Below are positions 35,284 to 43,617 of a DNA stretch of 64,000 bases, in pieces; within the stretch, counting starts at the first letter, position 1; every line of letters begins with the position of its first letter. The DNA lies in assembly GCA_963579905.1 (NCBI GenBank), contig CAUZIZ010000005.1, positions 8,355-72,354 on the forward strand, in the 5' to 3' direction. The translations under genes were made by a program, and so were the position numbers. The notes beneath the pieces are model-generated. The model made no database searches. It was not told the DNA's origin and was given only the letters and a program-made list of their open reading frames with translations. Source of the DNA: CAUZIZ01 sp963579905 (GTDB lineage: Bacteria > Acidobacteriota > UBA6911 > RPQK01 > JAJDTT01).

Positions 35284-35369
35284 GTGAGCAGTGAGCAGTG
35301 AGCAGTGAGCAGTGAGCAGTGCGCAGTGCGCAGTGCGCAGTGCGCAGTGCGCAGTGCGCAGTGCGCAGT
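35284..35369 (+). repeat. Tandem heptamer array, (GTGAGCA)5 then (GTGCGCA)7
   Basis: Five perfect copies of GTGAGCA (35284-35318) are followed by seven perfect copies of GTGCGCA (35319-35367) plus GT. The two blocks differ at one position, so a point change arose and then spread by slippage. It is not a CRISPR: there are no spacers. Confidence 0.95.
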
Positions 35370-35402
35370 TAATAGTGAAAGAATGAGACGAACAGGTCAA
35401 CG

Positions 35403-35536
35403 GCCCATACTTCGCAGCCAAGTCCGGCGGAGCCCCGAACGACTTGATCAGGTAGCACCACGAGGCCAAGTTCCGAGGAGAGAGCTGGACAACAGCAGAA
35501 TCTCCCCTATCGCCGACCAAGTTTCCTCTCCCAAAT
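35403..35536 (+). repeat. Copy of the 120-150 base cargo module plus decayed boundary
   Basis: Shares GCCAAGTCCGGCGGAGCC, CGAACGACTTGA and GGCCAAGTTCCGAGGAGAGA with the copies at 20334, 52365 and 60184. It ends with AAGTTTCCTCTCCCAAAT, a decayed left boundary, about 30 bases before the sialidase start. Confidence 0.72.
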
Positions 35537-35567
35537 GATCCATTACTCAGCCGGAGGCAGAACCGAC

Positions 35568-36992
35568 ATGGGACTTTCGAATTTTGAGAGAACCGCTAGA
35601 GACCTCATTTCTAGACGTCATCTGCTTCGCAGGATACTGCTCGCAGCGGGGATTCCCGTCCTGGCTTCCCGTTTCACTGAGGCCGGTCCCGTCATCTCAA
35701 CAGGCCTTGATCCCCGCTTTCTGGAAAAACTCCGAAACTGCCTGCCCGAGGACACTCTCTTCTTCCACGCCGGAATCAGCTTCGGGAGCATGAGGGAACT
35801 GACTGGAGGAGACCTGCTGCACATCTCTACCCAGCGAAGAGAGCGTACCCTCTCTAGAGACGGAGGAAAAAGCTGGGACGCGCCTCAGCCCCTACTAACC
35901 GTTTCGGGAGAAACGCTAAAGGGCGAAGGCAGACCGGAAGGGGGCAATCCCAGCCTGCTCCAGCTCGAGTCTGGCGGCCTGGCACTGGTCTATTCGAAGA
36001 AGACTGCGGATCCCGCCCACAACCATACAGTCTGGTTTTCCCGCTCCGATGACGGTGCCGCCTCCTGGTCGCCTCCCCGGAAGATATCCGAGCCCTACAA
36101 CAACGCCTGGAAGTTCCACAACTCCGCGATCGTCACCAGCCGTGGCCGGATCGTGGTGCCTGTCTTCACCCTGGTAGGCAAATCGCTGAAGGAAAGAGGT
36201 CGGGCTCTCTTCGACGATGGACCTGCCCTGATTGGACACCATGGATGGGAGGAGTTCTTTGCCTACTGTTGGGCCTACTACTCAGACGATGAAGGCAGGA
36301 CCTGGAAGACCAACACGGGCAAAGGAGTCTGGGCTGCCGGAGGAGAGCTGTTCGCGACCGTCGACCACAGCAGCGGCGGCCACTATCAAACCACCGAGCC
36401 CTCGGTGGTAGAGGTGGCTCCAGACCACCTCTTGATGCTGCTCCGGACTCCCCTGGGACGTCTCTATCAGTCCTGGTCTGAGGACGACGGAGCCAGCTGG
36501 AGTCGTCCCGAACCCTCCCCAGTGGCATCGGCCTTGGCGCCTCCTGCTGTGGAGCGGATTCCGGGCACCCATGAGCTCTTGTTGGTCTGGAATCAGTCTT
36601 CGGCAGAGGAGATCCGACAGGGGCTGCAGCGCCATCGTCTGTCGTCGGCCATTAGCCGAGATGGCGGGGCCAGCTGGGAGTCGCGCCCCAACGTCTTCTC
36701 CACCTTCCAGAAGGCTGATGGTCGGATCCGAATAGAGCCACCGCCAATTCGCTTCTACCGGGCTCGGGAAAGGGCAAGCCGTCTGCCCCCCAATGATCTG
36801 GAGGGAACCTACCCGTCGATTGCTTTTTGGAAGGACACGGTCCTGGTATCCTTCATGTGCCGCGAGCGTTCCTATTACAGCCTGGACTCGGAGGGTCGGA
36901 CAGGCTACGACCATCTCCCTGGCCAACGAGGAACGACGACCCATGTCTGCGTCGCTCTTCCCCTCTCCCGGTTTCGGGGAGGAGCTGCATGA
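35568..36992 (+). CDS. Tat-exported sialidase-like six-bladed propeller protein
   Basis: 474 residues. The ATG at 35568 follows a GGAGG and begins a twin-arginine signal (SRRHLLRRILLAAGIPVLA). The mature part has five Asp-box repeats of the S-x-D-x-G-x-x-W type: SRDGGKSWD, SRSDDGAASW, YSDDEGRTWK, SEDDGASWSR and SRDGGASWES. This marks a BNR/sialidase fold. Such proteins in Acidobacteriota and Planctomycetota are annotated as exo-alpha-sialidases, but many lack the full arginine triad, so glycosidase activity on sialic acid is not certain. A second sialidase-like gene follows in the same direction after about 70 bases. Confidence 0.85.
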   Translation: MGLSNFERTARDLISRRHLLRRILLAAGIPVLASRFTEAGPVISTGLDPRFLEKLRNCLPEDTLFFHAGISFGSMRELTGGDLLHISTQRRERTLSRDGGKSWDAPQPLLTVSGETLKGEGRPEGGNPSLLQLESGGLALVYSKKTADPAHNHTVWFSRSDDGAASWSPPRKISEPYNNAWKFHNSAIVTSRGRIVVPVFTLVGKSLKERGRALFDDGPALIGHHGWEEFFAYCWAYYSDDEGRTWKTNTGKGVWAAGGELFATVDHSSGGHYQTTEPSVVEVAPDHLLMLLRTPLGRLYQSWSEDDGASWSRPEPSPVASALAPPAVERIPGTHELLLVWNQSSAEEIRQGLQRHRLSSAISRDGGASWESRPNVFSTFQKADGRIRIEPPPIRFYRARERASRLPPNDLEGTYPSIAFWKDTVLVSFMCRERSYYSLDSEGRTGYDHLPGQRGTTTHVCVALPLSRFRGGAA

Positions 36993-37060
36993 CGACCGAA
37001 TCAGATCTGTTTTGGGGAATAGAACAGTAGCTACAAGATGAGCGAGATGAAAGGGGAGAA

Positions 37061-38236
37061 ATGATGACGAAACAAAGGGGTGCGATCTTCGCTTTTACAT
37101 TTCTAGTGGGCTGGACATGCGTGGAGTCCGCACAAGATCTCCTGGCGCAGAAAAAGGCCGCTCAGTACGAACGAATCGATGGCGCCGTGATCTACGACCA
37201 CGACCCTTCGACCAAGCTCGGGGATGACATCTTCGGTACCGTCATTGCCGACTTCAAGAACGATGCTCCTGGGCGTTGCTCCCACGGGGGCCCGGTGTGC
37301 ATGGAATACGCCAACGGAAATATCGCGGCATTCTATGCCAACACCAGCGACCACAATCTGGACGGTTGGAGCGAGTACGCCCTCAGTAAGGATGGAGGTA
37401 GAACCTGGGATAAATACAACAAGCTCCCATACTCCTTTGAAGCGTATGCGAGAGATCAGGGAAACACTGTCTGGGTGGAAGAGGGTCTGGTCACTGAGAA
37501 GGGTACCATCGTCCTATTCCTTACACACTTCAAGATCGGAGGAGAAGAGACCAGAACCAAGCTCGGCACCATCAGAAGTTACGACGATGGCTCTACCTGG
37601 ACGGACTACGAGACCCTGGATGGTAATTTCCGCGGCTATCCTTGTTCGACGGCGGTGACGGGCGAGACCAACTACGTCATGATCGACAGCAACGCCGGCG
37701 GCCCCCATGTCCTGTACGTCAGCAGCGATGACGGACGGACTTGGAGCAAGAGAAGCGCACTGTCGCTGGACGACGACAAATGGTACGGCACGATGACCAC
37801 CATGGAGGATGGTCGCCTGCTGGCCGGTGCCTACACCGAAAAGGACGAGCACCATTTCTACTATTGCATCAGCAAGGATGAGGGGCGTACCTGGGACCCG
37901 CAGAAGCGCGCCTACATGGACAAGATGCTTCGCGATCCCGAGCTCGCCTATATCGGTGGCAAATACTATGTGCAGGGACGTTCGGGCCAGGTTGGGGAAG
38001 GGAGCCGTCGCTTCGTCCTCTATCAGTCCGACGATGGGATCAAGTGGGGGAGTGGAATCATCATCAGCGGCGATACGGAACATCCCGACGGATACAGTCA
38101 GAACTGCATCATCAACAAATACGACGACGATGTCCCCAACGAGTTGATGGCGGTGTACAGCATCATCTACAAGGGACGTGACACCAATGAGTATGTGTTC
38201 TTCATCAAGCCGGACCGGGAAGCGTCCAAGAAATGA
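37061..38236 (+). CDS. Exported sialidase-like propeller protein
   Basis: 391 residues. AGGGGAGAA precedes two adjacent ATGs (37061 and 37064). A Sec-type signal (GAIFAFTFLVGWTCVESAQD) leads into a propeller with Asp boxes: LSKDGGRTWDKY, SYDDGSTWTDY, SSDDGRTWSKR, SKDEGRTWDPQ and a degenerate YQSDDGIKWG. The GNTVWVEEGLV and YCISKDEGRTW regions resemble BNR-repeat glycosidases. It pairs with the upstream sialidase-like gene and probably acts on the same extracellular glycan. The modular repeat begins about 12 bases after its stop. Confidence 0.83.
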   Translation: MMTKQRGAIFAFTFLVGWTCVESAQDLLAQKKAAQYERIDGAVIYDHDPSTKLGDDIFGTVIADFKNDAPGRCSHGGPVCMEYANGNIAAFYANTSDHNLDGWSEYALSKDGGRTWDKYNKLPYSFEAYARDQGNTVWVEEGLVTEKGTIVLFLTHFKIGGEETRTKLGTIRSYDDGSTWTDYETLDGNFRGYPCSTAVTGETNYVMIDSNAGGPHVLYVSSDDGRTWSKRSALSLDDDKWYGTMTTMEDGRLLAGAYTEKDEHHFYYCISKDEGRTWDPQKRAYMDKMLRDPELAYIGGKYYVQGRSGQVGEGSRRFVLYQSDDGIKWGSGIIISGDTEHPDGYSQNCIINKYDDDVPNELMAVYSIIYKGRDTNEYVFFIKPDREASKK

Positions 38237-38247
38237 GCCCTGCTCTC

Positions 38248-38400
38248 CTAAGCTGAAACTTCAAGAATTCGTCGCACGTCTGTGCTCCCGGGAAAGTACG
38301 ACGAACGGTTCCGACGGAAACTTCGAATGGCGAGGCAATCATGAAGAATCGCCAGTTGACAGAGCCGTGACCGTGAGAGGGTGTCGCAAAAGTCCGTTTT
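38248..38400 (+). repeat. Partial modular repeat unit
   Basis: CTAAGCTGAAACTTCAAG and TTCGTCGCACGTC match 20195-20227. A second internal GAAACTTCGAATGG (38320-38333) is followed by AATCATGAAGAATCGCCAG, TTGACAGAGCCGTGACCGTG and GGGTGTCGCAAAAGTCC, all seen at 54060-54300. Confidence 0.7.
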
Positions 38401-38491
38401 AGAGTCCGGACAGAGCCCTGCTGGTCAATAGAACAGCGCTGAGTCAGAGAGGCTTCTCTGTAGGTTTTCCAGCGTCCTGGAGATCGAGGTC

Positions 38492-38730
38492 AATCCTGAA
38501 GGGATTGTGTATTTCAGCCCAGGGTTTCCGAACCCTGGGTTGTCGGTCCTCTTTCCCAGGAATCTACCCTGAAAGGGTTGCGTACACTGCTTCATTTAGG
38601 CCACCTGGAAAATATTTGGAAACGATGTAACTTCCGATTACTTAACCCTTTCAGGATTGGATCTGAGGGGGGACCAGGATGACCCAGGGTTCGGAAACCC
38701 TGGGCTGAAATACGGAATCCCTTCAGGATT
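38492..38730. repeat. Large inverted repeat, AGCCCAGGGTT type
   Basis: Left arm 38492-38545 and right arm 38681-38730 pair through TTTCAGCCCAGGGTTTCCG and CGGAAACCCTGGGCTGAAA, continuing into AATCCTGAAGGGAT/ATCCCTTCAGGATT. The inside contains a further pair of CCTGAAAGGGTT/AACCCTTTCAGG. Same class as 32219-32439. Confidence 0.8.
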
Positions 38731-39191
38731 CACAGACTCCTGAGTGCTCGAACCAGGTCAAGGTGAAGCCAAACAAGTAAGCTGCCTTTAGCAGCCTCCT
38801 TGGAAGGGCCTATCACAGAAGTGTCAGCTAGACCTGCTCTCTTAGCGTCGCAGATTCTGATGTGGACTTTTGCGACACCCTCGTGAGGGAGCGGGCCCCG
38901 ATCAAGGGCCCAATCTTGCAGCTCCGCCTTGGAAGTTCCCTCCTGAATGATTCAGCGCGGGGCGGGACTAAGGGTCTGCGCAAGAATAACTTGGTAGAAT
39001 TGGCGCTCAGATTTGCATCAGATTTGGCCGCTAACAATTGAGCGAAACCGCAGGCGCAGCCGGGTCTACGTTGAGGATTTCGCGATTGAGGAGCGACCGA
39101 AGATGGTGTGAAGATGAGATGCCAAAATGCCAAGTTATTTTTGCACAGACCCTAAGGGCAGGGTTGAAGCCTGGAAAGGCATCGACCCAGG

Positions 39192-39944
39192 TCACGCCGA
39201 CAAGCGGGTGCGGCTGGGCTTGTCGCCGGTCTGAAGCCAGCGGATGATGTCGTCCGTCTGCATCACGTAGCCCCAGACCCGGCCGAAAAGGATCTGGACG
39301 GCCTCGGCGCTGCCGGCGTCGAAGCCCGCGCAGGCGTCGGCTGCCAGAATCACGTGGAATCCACGGTCTGCCGCATCGATGGCGGTGGCTAGCACGCACT
39401 GATCCGTAGCCAAACCCGTCAGCACCAGGGTCTGGACCTTCATATTGCGCAGAAGCAGGTCCATGGGTGAGCTGTGGAAGGCACTGCTGGTGTTCTTGTC
39501 GAGAACCAGCTCTCCCCTCCGGGGGCCGACCTGGTCGAGGATCTCGTGTCCCGAGTCGCCTCGGACGGCCATATGCCCCGAGGAACAGTCCCCGGAGCTC
39601 AGGGCCACCTCCTCACGTCCGCGGCGTCTGACGATCAGATCCGGCCCACCGGGCAAAAAGGCTCCGTGGCGGGTGTACACAACCTGGCGATGCTGTTCCC
39701 GGAAAGCGGAGAGGAGCCTCTGGATATTGCTCACCATCCGCTCTGCCTGGCGCGAGAACTCCTGGAAAACACTGGTGCTATTGAGGCGCAGGGTGTGGGC
39801 TAGATCACCGTCGCTGTCGAGAGCATAGTGCTGGACGTCGATCACCCCCAGAGCACAAGATTCGGGTCGGATGGTCAACTCGAAGCTGAATCCTGCTGAG
39901 GGCCAATCCTGGTCGTCTACCAATGTGATCTGTTTTCCTGTCAC
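39192..39944 (-). CDS. Isochorismatase-fold cysteine hydrolase
   Basis: 250 residues from a GTG start with AGGAGG upstream. The catalytic triad of the nicotinamidase/N-carbamoylsarcosine amidohydrolase branch is visible: Asp in LGVIDVQHYA, Lys in LVLDKNTSSAFHSS, and nucleophilic Cys in LTGLATDQCVLATAID followed by AADRGF. A cis-peptide typical of the family precedes the Cys. Members hydrolyse amides such as nicotinamide, carbamoylsarcosine or ureidoacrylate; the substrate is not readable here. A link to the methylated-glycine genes 4 kb away is speculative. Confidence 0.88.
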   Translation of the reverse strand: MTGKQITLVDDQDWPSAGFSFELTIRPESCALGVIDVQHYALDSDGDLAHTLRLNSTSVFQEFSRQAERMVSNIQRLLSAFREQHRQVVYTRHGAFLPGGPDLIVRRRGREEVALSSGDCSSGHMAVRGDSGHEILDQVGPRRGELVLDKNTSSAFHSSPMDLLLRNMKVQTLVLTGLATDQCVLATAIDAADRGFHVILAADACAGFDAGSAEAVQILFGRVWGYVMQTDDIIRWLQTGDKPSRTRLSA

Positions 39945-40000
39945 ACCTACCTCCTGGAGAACCTCCTTATAGCAACCGTCGGCTCGAGTTCCTTCCTTGG

Positions 40001-42345
40001 CTATGGCTGTTTCCGAAATTTATCGCTGACCAGTCCAGCGGCGACGGGGACATCCTCGTTCTCCTTCGCGGAGTTGGATATCGAGACGAGATTCCCGATT
40101 TCATTGCCGGCCAGGACTCGTTTCGCAACCAGGACGTTGTCGACAAAGCCGACCAACTGCTCCTGGTTTGAGGCAAGGACCTCTTTTCCCCTAAAGATGA
40201 AACGGCCGCCCTGATCCTCTCCAAGACGGAGGTTCGCCGCCAGGTGAACTCCCACACTTGACTCCGTCCCTGTAGGGGCAAAATATTCGACCAGCGATCC
40301 ATCGGACATCAAACGAGAGTTCCCGGGGCGTACCTGCCCCTCGCCTACCTGGATCCCGTCCAGGTACAGCTTGACGTCGCCTCGAGCATAGGTAGCGGCA
40401 AAATGATGATATCGATCGCCAAGCCAGAACCGGGGTTGAGACTGGACTTTCTGTCCAGCAAGGATAAACCGAAGAACACCGCTACTGGGATTGAAGTCGA
40501 AAATCAACTCCCCTGTTGCCGGCTCACCACTACCCCGATAAGTACTGAACAACCGGCTCAGCGCGTGCTTGGAACTCTTGACCCAGACAGCTAGCGTAAA
40601 CCGATCTCCCAGATGAGAGGTGTCTTCGATCTCGAGGGTATTGAGGTTTCCCCCATGTGCCTGGAAGGCGAGCGCCGAACCTCCTTGGAAGGAATTTCCT
40701 GGGTCGTTGTCAATCGAAACTCCACCGTGGAGAAGACCCTTCTGGACACCATCGCAGACCCACTGATCTTTGGCGACCCTGCCTTGATCGGACTCAAACG
40801 TAAAGAATGCCTCCGCCGGTATGGGCAGGCTGTCGAGGCTCACATTGCCCCCTGCCATAAAAGAGTAGAGAGAGGCGTTCTTCATCAGGAAGCGCAAGCG
40901 GCGTGGCTTCTCCGATGCCGGGATCAGATCGCGTTCCGGCCCCCAGCTTATCCTCTGGCTGACACCATCCCGCTCCAGCGGCTGACAGTCGTCGCCGCCG
41001 AATCCGCTCAGAGCCACTCCTTCCTCATCCAGGAGTTCCACCCGTACTTCTCCCCCCCGTGCGTTGGCGTTCAACCTTAGTTCGCCCTCCAGATTTCTCA
41101 GAGGCTTGGTGGTGACGGTGCCCGTGACAGAGCCGGCTTCGAGAGAAACGAAACCATCCTTGCGTAGGGTGGCCAGACCGACTGCCGCAGCACCTCTCCT
41201 GAAACCATGGGTTTGATCGAAACCACCATAGAAGACCTTGATGGTATCGTGCTCCAGCAGCGGATAGTTGAGGGTCTGGATCATCCCGTCGTCCCACGAT
41301 CCTGCTTCTCCAAGGGACAAGATCGGAACTCGATCTCCCTCGCTACGAGCCCAATTGATTCCATCTCGACTGCTGACCAGCTCGCAGAAGATAGGGCCAT
41401 CGCTTTCGCCGTTCGTGATGCGAAAGATCCAGAGGAACCCGAGGTACTGCGACTCGTAGGGAAAAACCGTGAGTCCGTAGAAATCGGTGTGCTGCTTGTA
41501 TTCCGTGACCCAGCGGTCATCCCACTCGTCAGGCACCAGGACCAGCTCGGCCGGCGTCCAATGTTCGAAGTCGGTGGAGAAGGTGACAGCCACGGAGCGC
41601 CGAGCGAATCCCCTTACCGCGGAGAACACCTTGGGGTAGCCGATATATCGTTCGGTGTGGGGATCCCAGAGAAAGTGGCCCACGTCTCCTGAATCTGGGA
41701 GAACCGGGTTCCTGGTCGTATCCTTCCAATGAATCCCATCCGGAGAGAAGGCTCCCCAATAGCCCGTCACGGCGTGATCCGGTGGGCTTCTGCCAAAGTC
41801 AAAGTTGATCAGCTTGTAGCGACGTTGGGGATCTTGATCCCAGGGGGTATGAATCACCTGGGGCATGTGGTCGAGCCGGGTACGACGGAAGATGAGATTG
41901 TTGTCCTTCGATCCTTCGGGCTCGACCAGTCCAAGACTGGGCTTCGTCCAGCTTATGCCATCCGAGCTGGTGGCATAGAAGTTGTGGCAGTCCCCATCCC
42001 AGACGTCGTACCACATCCGGTATCCTTTTCCGTCTGCGCCGGGCAAAACAGTCCCGTAGGGTATGGTTCGCTCTTCCTTCCACGACCCTTCCGAGGCGAG
42101 TATCGGATTGCGCGGATCCTTCTGAAGAGGATGGTAGCTCCTCTTTACCTGGATCTTCTCGTCGACCAGATAGTCATCGACAAACAGCTGCCAGGGACCC
42201 GTCAGATCACCCAGGGCTCGCTGAGGCTCAGAGGCTTGGGCTCGGGCTCGGCGCTACAGCCCAACAGCAGGCCGAGAAGGGCCACCAGGACCGGAGTGAA
42301 TGGGGTGTGAGAAGTGTGAGCGTCACCCCTTCGATCTTCTATCAA
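40001..42345 (-). CDS. Exported beta-propeller protein with LamG domain; frameshift after lipobox
   Basis: The main frame (about 720 residues) opens with ALGDLTGPWQLFVDDYLVDE, followed by five-bladed-propeller repeats such as YRMWYDVWDGDCHNFYATSS and RRYKLINFDF, typical of glycosyl-hydrolase family 32/43-like clan proteins. A concanavalin A-like LamG domain follows (LEIEDTSHLGDRFTLAVWVK, LYLDGIQVGEG). A lipoprotein signal ending LVALLGLLLGCSAEPEPK lies just upstream in another frame starting at a TTG (42345). The frames can be joined by one indel around 42225-42255. Either the gene is broken or a base is misread. It probably acts on extracellular polysaccharide; the activity is unknown. Confidence 0.68.
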
Positions 42346-42465
42346 AGTCTGTGCCGAGCATACCCGAAAGAAAGTGCTCTCTCTGAAAGCGCCAACTGAT
42401 CGCCAACTCGGTCTGCTGTCGTCATGATCCATGTAAATTCACAGGGACGCGCAGGAAGCTCAGGA

Positions 42466-42879
42466 CTAGGTTTCAAACAGGGCTATGGATTCCCTTACGG
42501 CTGCATCGCGAAGCGAGCGGTCGAGCGTCGCCAGTGGGAGACGCATCTCTTTAGCTATGCGCAGGTACTCGGCGTCATAAGCACTCAGACTGTGACGGTG
42601 AGCTAGAGTGTGCAGAACTTCCACGGAAAAGACCGTGGGCGATGGGGCGACTCTCATTGGCAGACTCTTGAGTCGTTCCATGGCATCGAGACGTGTGTCA
42701 GATTGGATGCGTCCCCTACGTTCAGCGACCAGCATCATGTTGACAAATTCGAGGAACCACAGCGGGGGCACCAGCATTTCTTGAGTTTCACCGAGAGCTT
42801 TGAGGACAGTCACCGCATAGGGATCCAGCTCATCCGCCAGAAACCAAGAGACCGCGACTGAGTTGTCAACGACGATCAA
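42466..42879 (-). CDS. PIN-domain ribonuclease toxin (VapC-like)
   Basis: 137 residues from a TTG overlapping the antitoxin stop. PIN-domain acidic residues are in place: MIVVDNSVAVSW (Asp5), the Glu of WFLEFVNMMLV, Asp in LSAYDAEYLRIA and Asp in LATLDRSLRDAA. VapC toxins cut tRNA or rRNA until held by their antitoxin. The overlapping pair is the standard toxin-antitoxin arrangement with antitoxin first. The target is unknown. Confidence 0.9.
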   Translation of the reverse strand: MIVVDNSVAVSWFLADELDPYAVTVLKALGETQEMLVPPLWFLEFVNMMLVAERRGRIQSDTRLDAMERLKSLPMRVAPSPTVFSVEVLHTLAHRHSLSAYDAEYLRIAKEMRLPLATLDRSLRDAAVRESIALFET

Positions 42880-43118
42880 CGCCGCCCGCCAATCTTAAAC
42901 TCCTCGATTTCTCTGCTTGTGAGGCCGCGGCTACCCATGGAATGGCGCTTCCGAAAGGCCCGAAGTTCGCCGACCAGGTCAGGACGCTCTTCGGGGTAGG
43001 GTTTCAGAACTGCAACTGGGCGTCCATGCCGGGTGATAATCAGCTCCTGACCCTCTGCCACCTCATCCAAAAGCCTCGCCAAGGAGGTTTTGGCCTCATA
43101 GGCACCGACGCTCTTCAT
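42876..43118 (-). CDS. Phd/YefM-family antitoxin
   Basis: 80 residues. The ATG at 43118 is chosen because the Phd/YefM family begins exactly here (MKSVGAYEAKTSLARLLDEV) and the upstream in-frame extension is not family-like. It continues AEGQELIITRHGRPVAVLKP with a C-terminal toxin-binding tail. It would bind its own promoter and neutralise the PIN toxin whose start overlaps its stop. Confidence 0.88.
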   Translation of the reverse strand: MKSVGAYEAKTSLARLLDEVAEGQELIITRHGRPVAVLKPYPEERPDLVGELRAFRKRHSMGSRGLTSREIEEFKIGGRR

Positions 43119-43210
43119 TCCGACCAGTCTATCTATTTTACGACTAGTCTTCAAGCGATTCATCACTGCAGCTGACGTCACCGGAGTCACGCAGGCGTCC
43201 CCTTCGACTT

Positions 43211-43603
43211 CTAACAACGGTACTTCCAGATCGTGACCGTTACCCAGATCACTGACACCAGGAGATAAAGGATACAGATCGACCAAGTAGACAGATCCGA
43301 TTGCGGACGGACCTTACTCATCAGCCTGAGTTGGCGAAGCTCCCGTTCTATGTCCTCTCCACGCTTGGCAAACGCCTTGAAGTAGCGGACCGAACTGATT
43401 TCTATCAGGAGAAAAAGGAGAGGGAGCACAATCCCCACGACCAGGAGGGCGGGATGAGGCGCAGCCGGCGTCAGCAACTCGGAAAACATGAAGCCCGCAG
43501 CGGCAATGAAGACGGTGAGCTAGGCAAAGCGCTTACTACCAAAGTACCGCAGAGTGGTCCGAACCTCCTTCCACTCCTCCAGAAGGATTTCATCATCGTT
43601 CAT
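43211..43603 (-). pseudogene. Small membrane protein interrupted by an in-frame TAG
   Basis: The minus-strand frame from ATG 43603 reads MNDDEILLEEWKEVRTTLRY then FGSKRFA, a TAG at 43520-43522, and continues LTVFIAAAGFMFSELLTPAA with two further membrane helices (LLVVGIVLPLLFLLI, ICILYLLVSVIWVTVTI). Without the stop it would be a 130-residue protein with a cytoplasmic N-terminus and three helices. CAG to TAG is the simplest origin. The shorter frame from the internal Met (43489) might still be translated. It overlaps the upstream extension of the antitoxin frame, not the called antitoxin. Confidence 0.6.
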
Positions 43604-43617
43604 TGTCAATCCTCACG

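Larger units (their letters stand above)
35205..35567. other. Intergenic region: heptamer array plus repeat cargo
   Basis: Holds the tandem heptamers at 35284-35369 and a copy of the 120-base cargo module at 35403-35519 followed by a decayed boundary. No gene. Confidence 0.7.
38237..39191. other. Intergenic region with repeats
   Basis: Contains a partial modular repeat (38248-38400), a large inverted repeat (38492-38730) and another partial copy near 38870-38975 (GAGGGAGCGGGCCCCGATCA, GGGGCGGGACTAAG). No gene is supported. Confidence 0.7.

Noticed and set aside
35284..35369. CRISPR array
   Set aside because: The repeats are contiguous heptamers without spacers and no cas gene is present.
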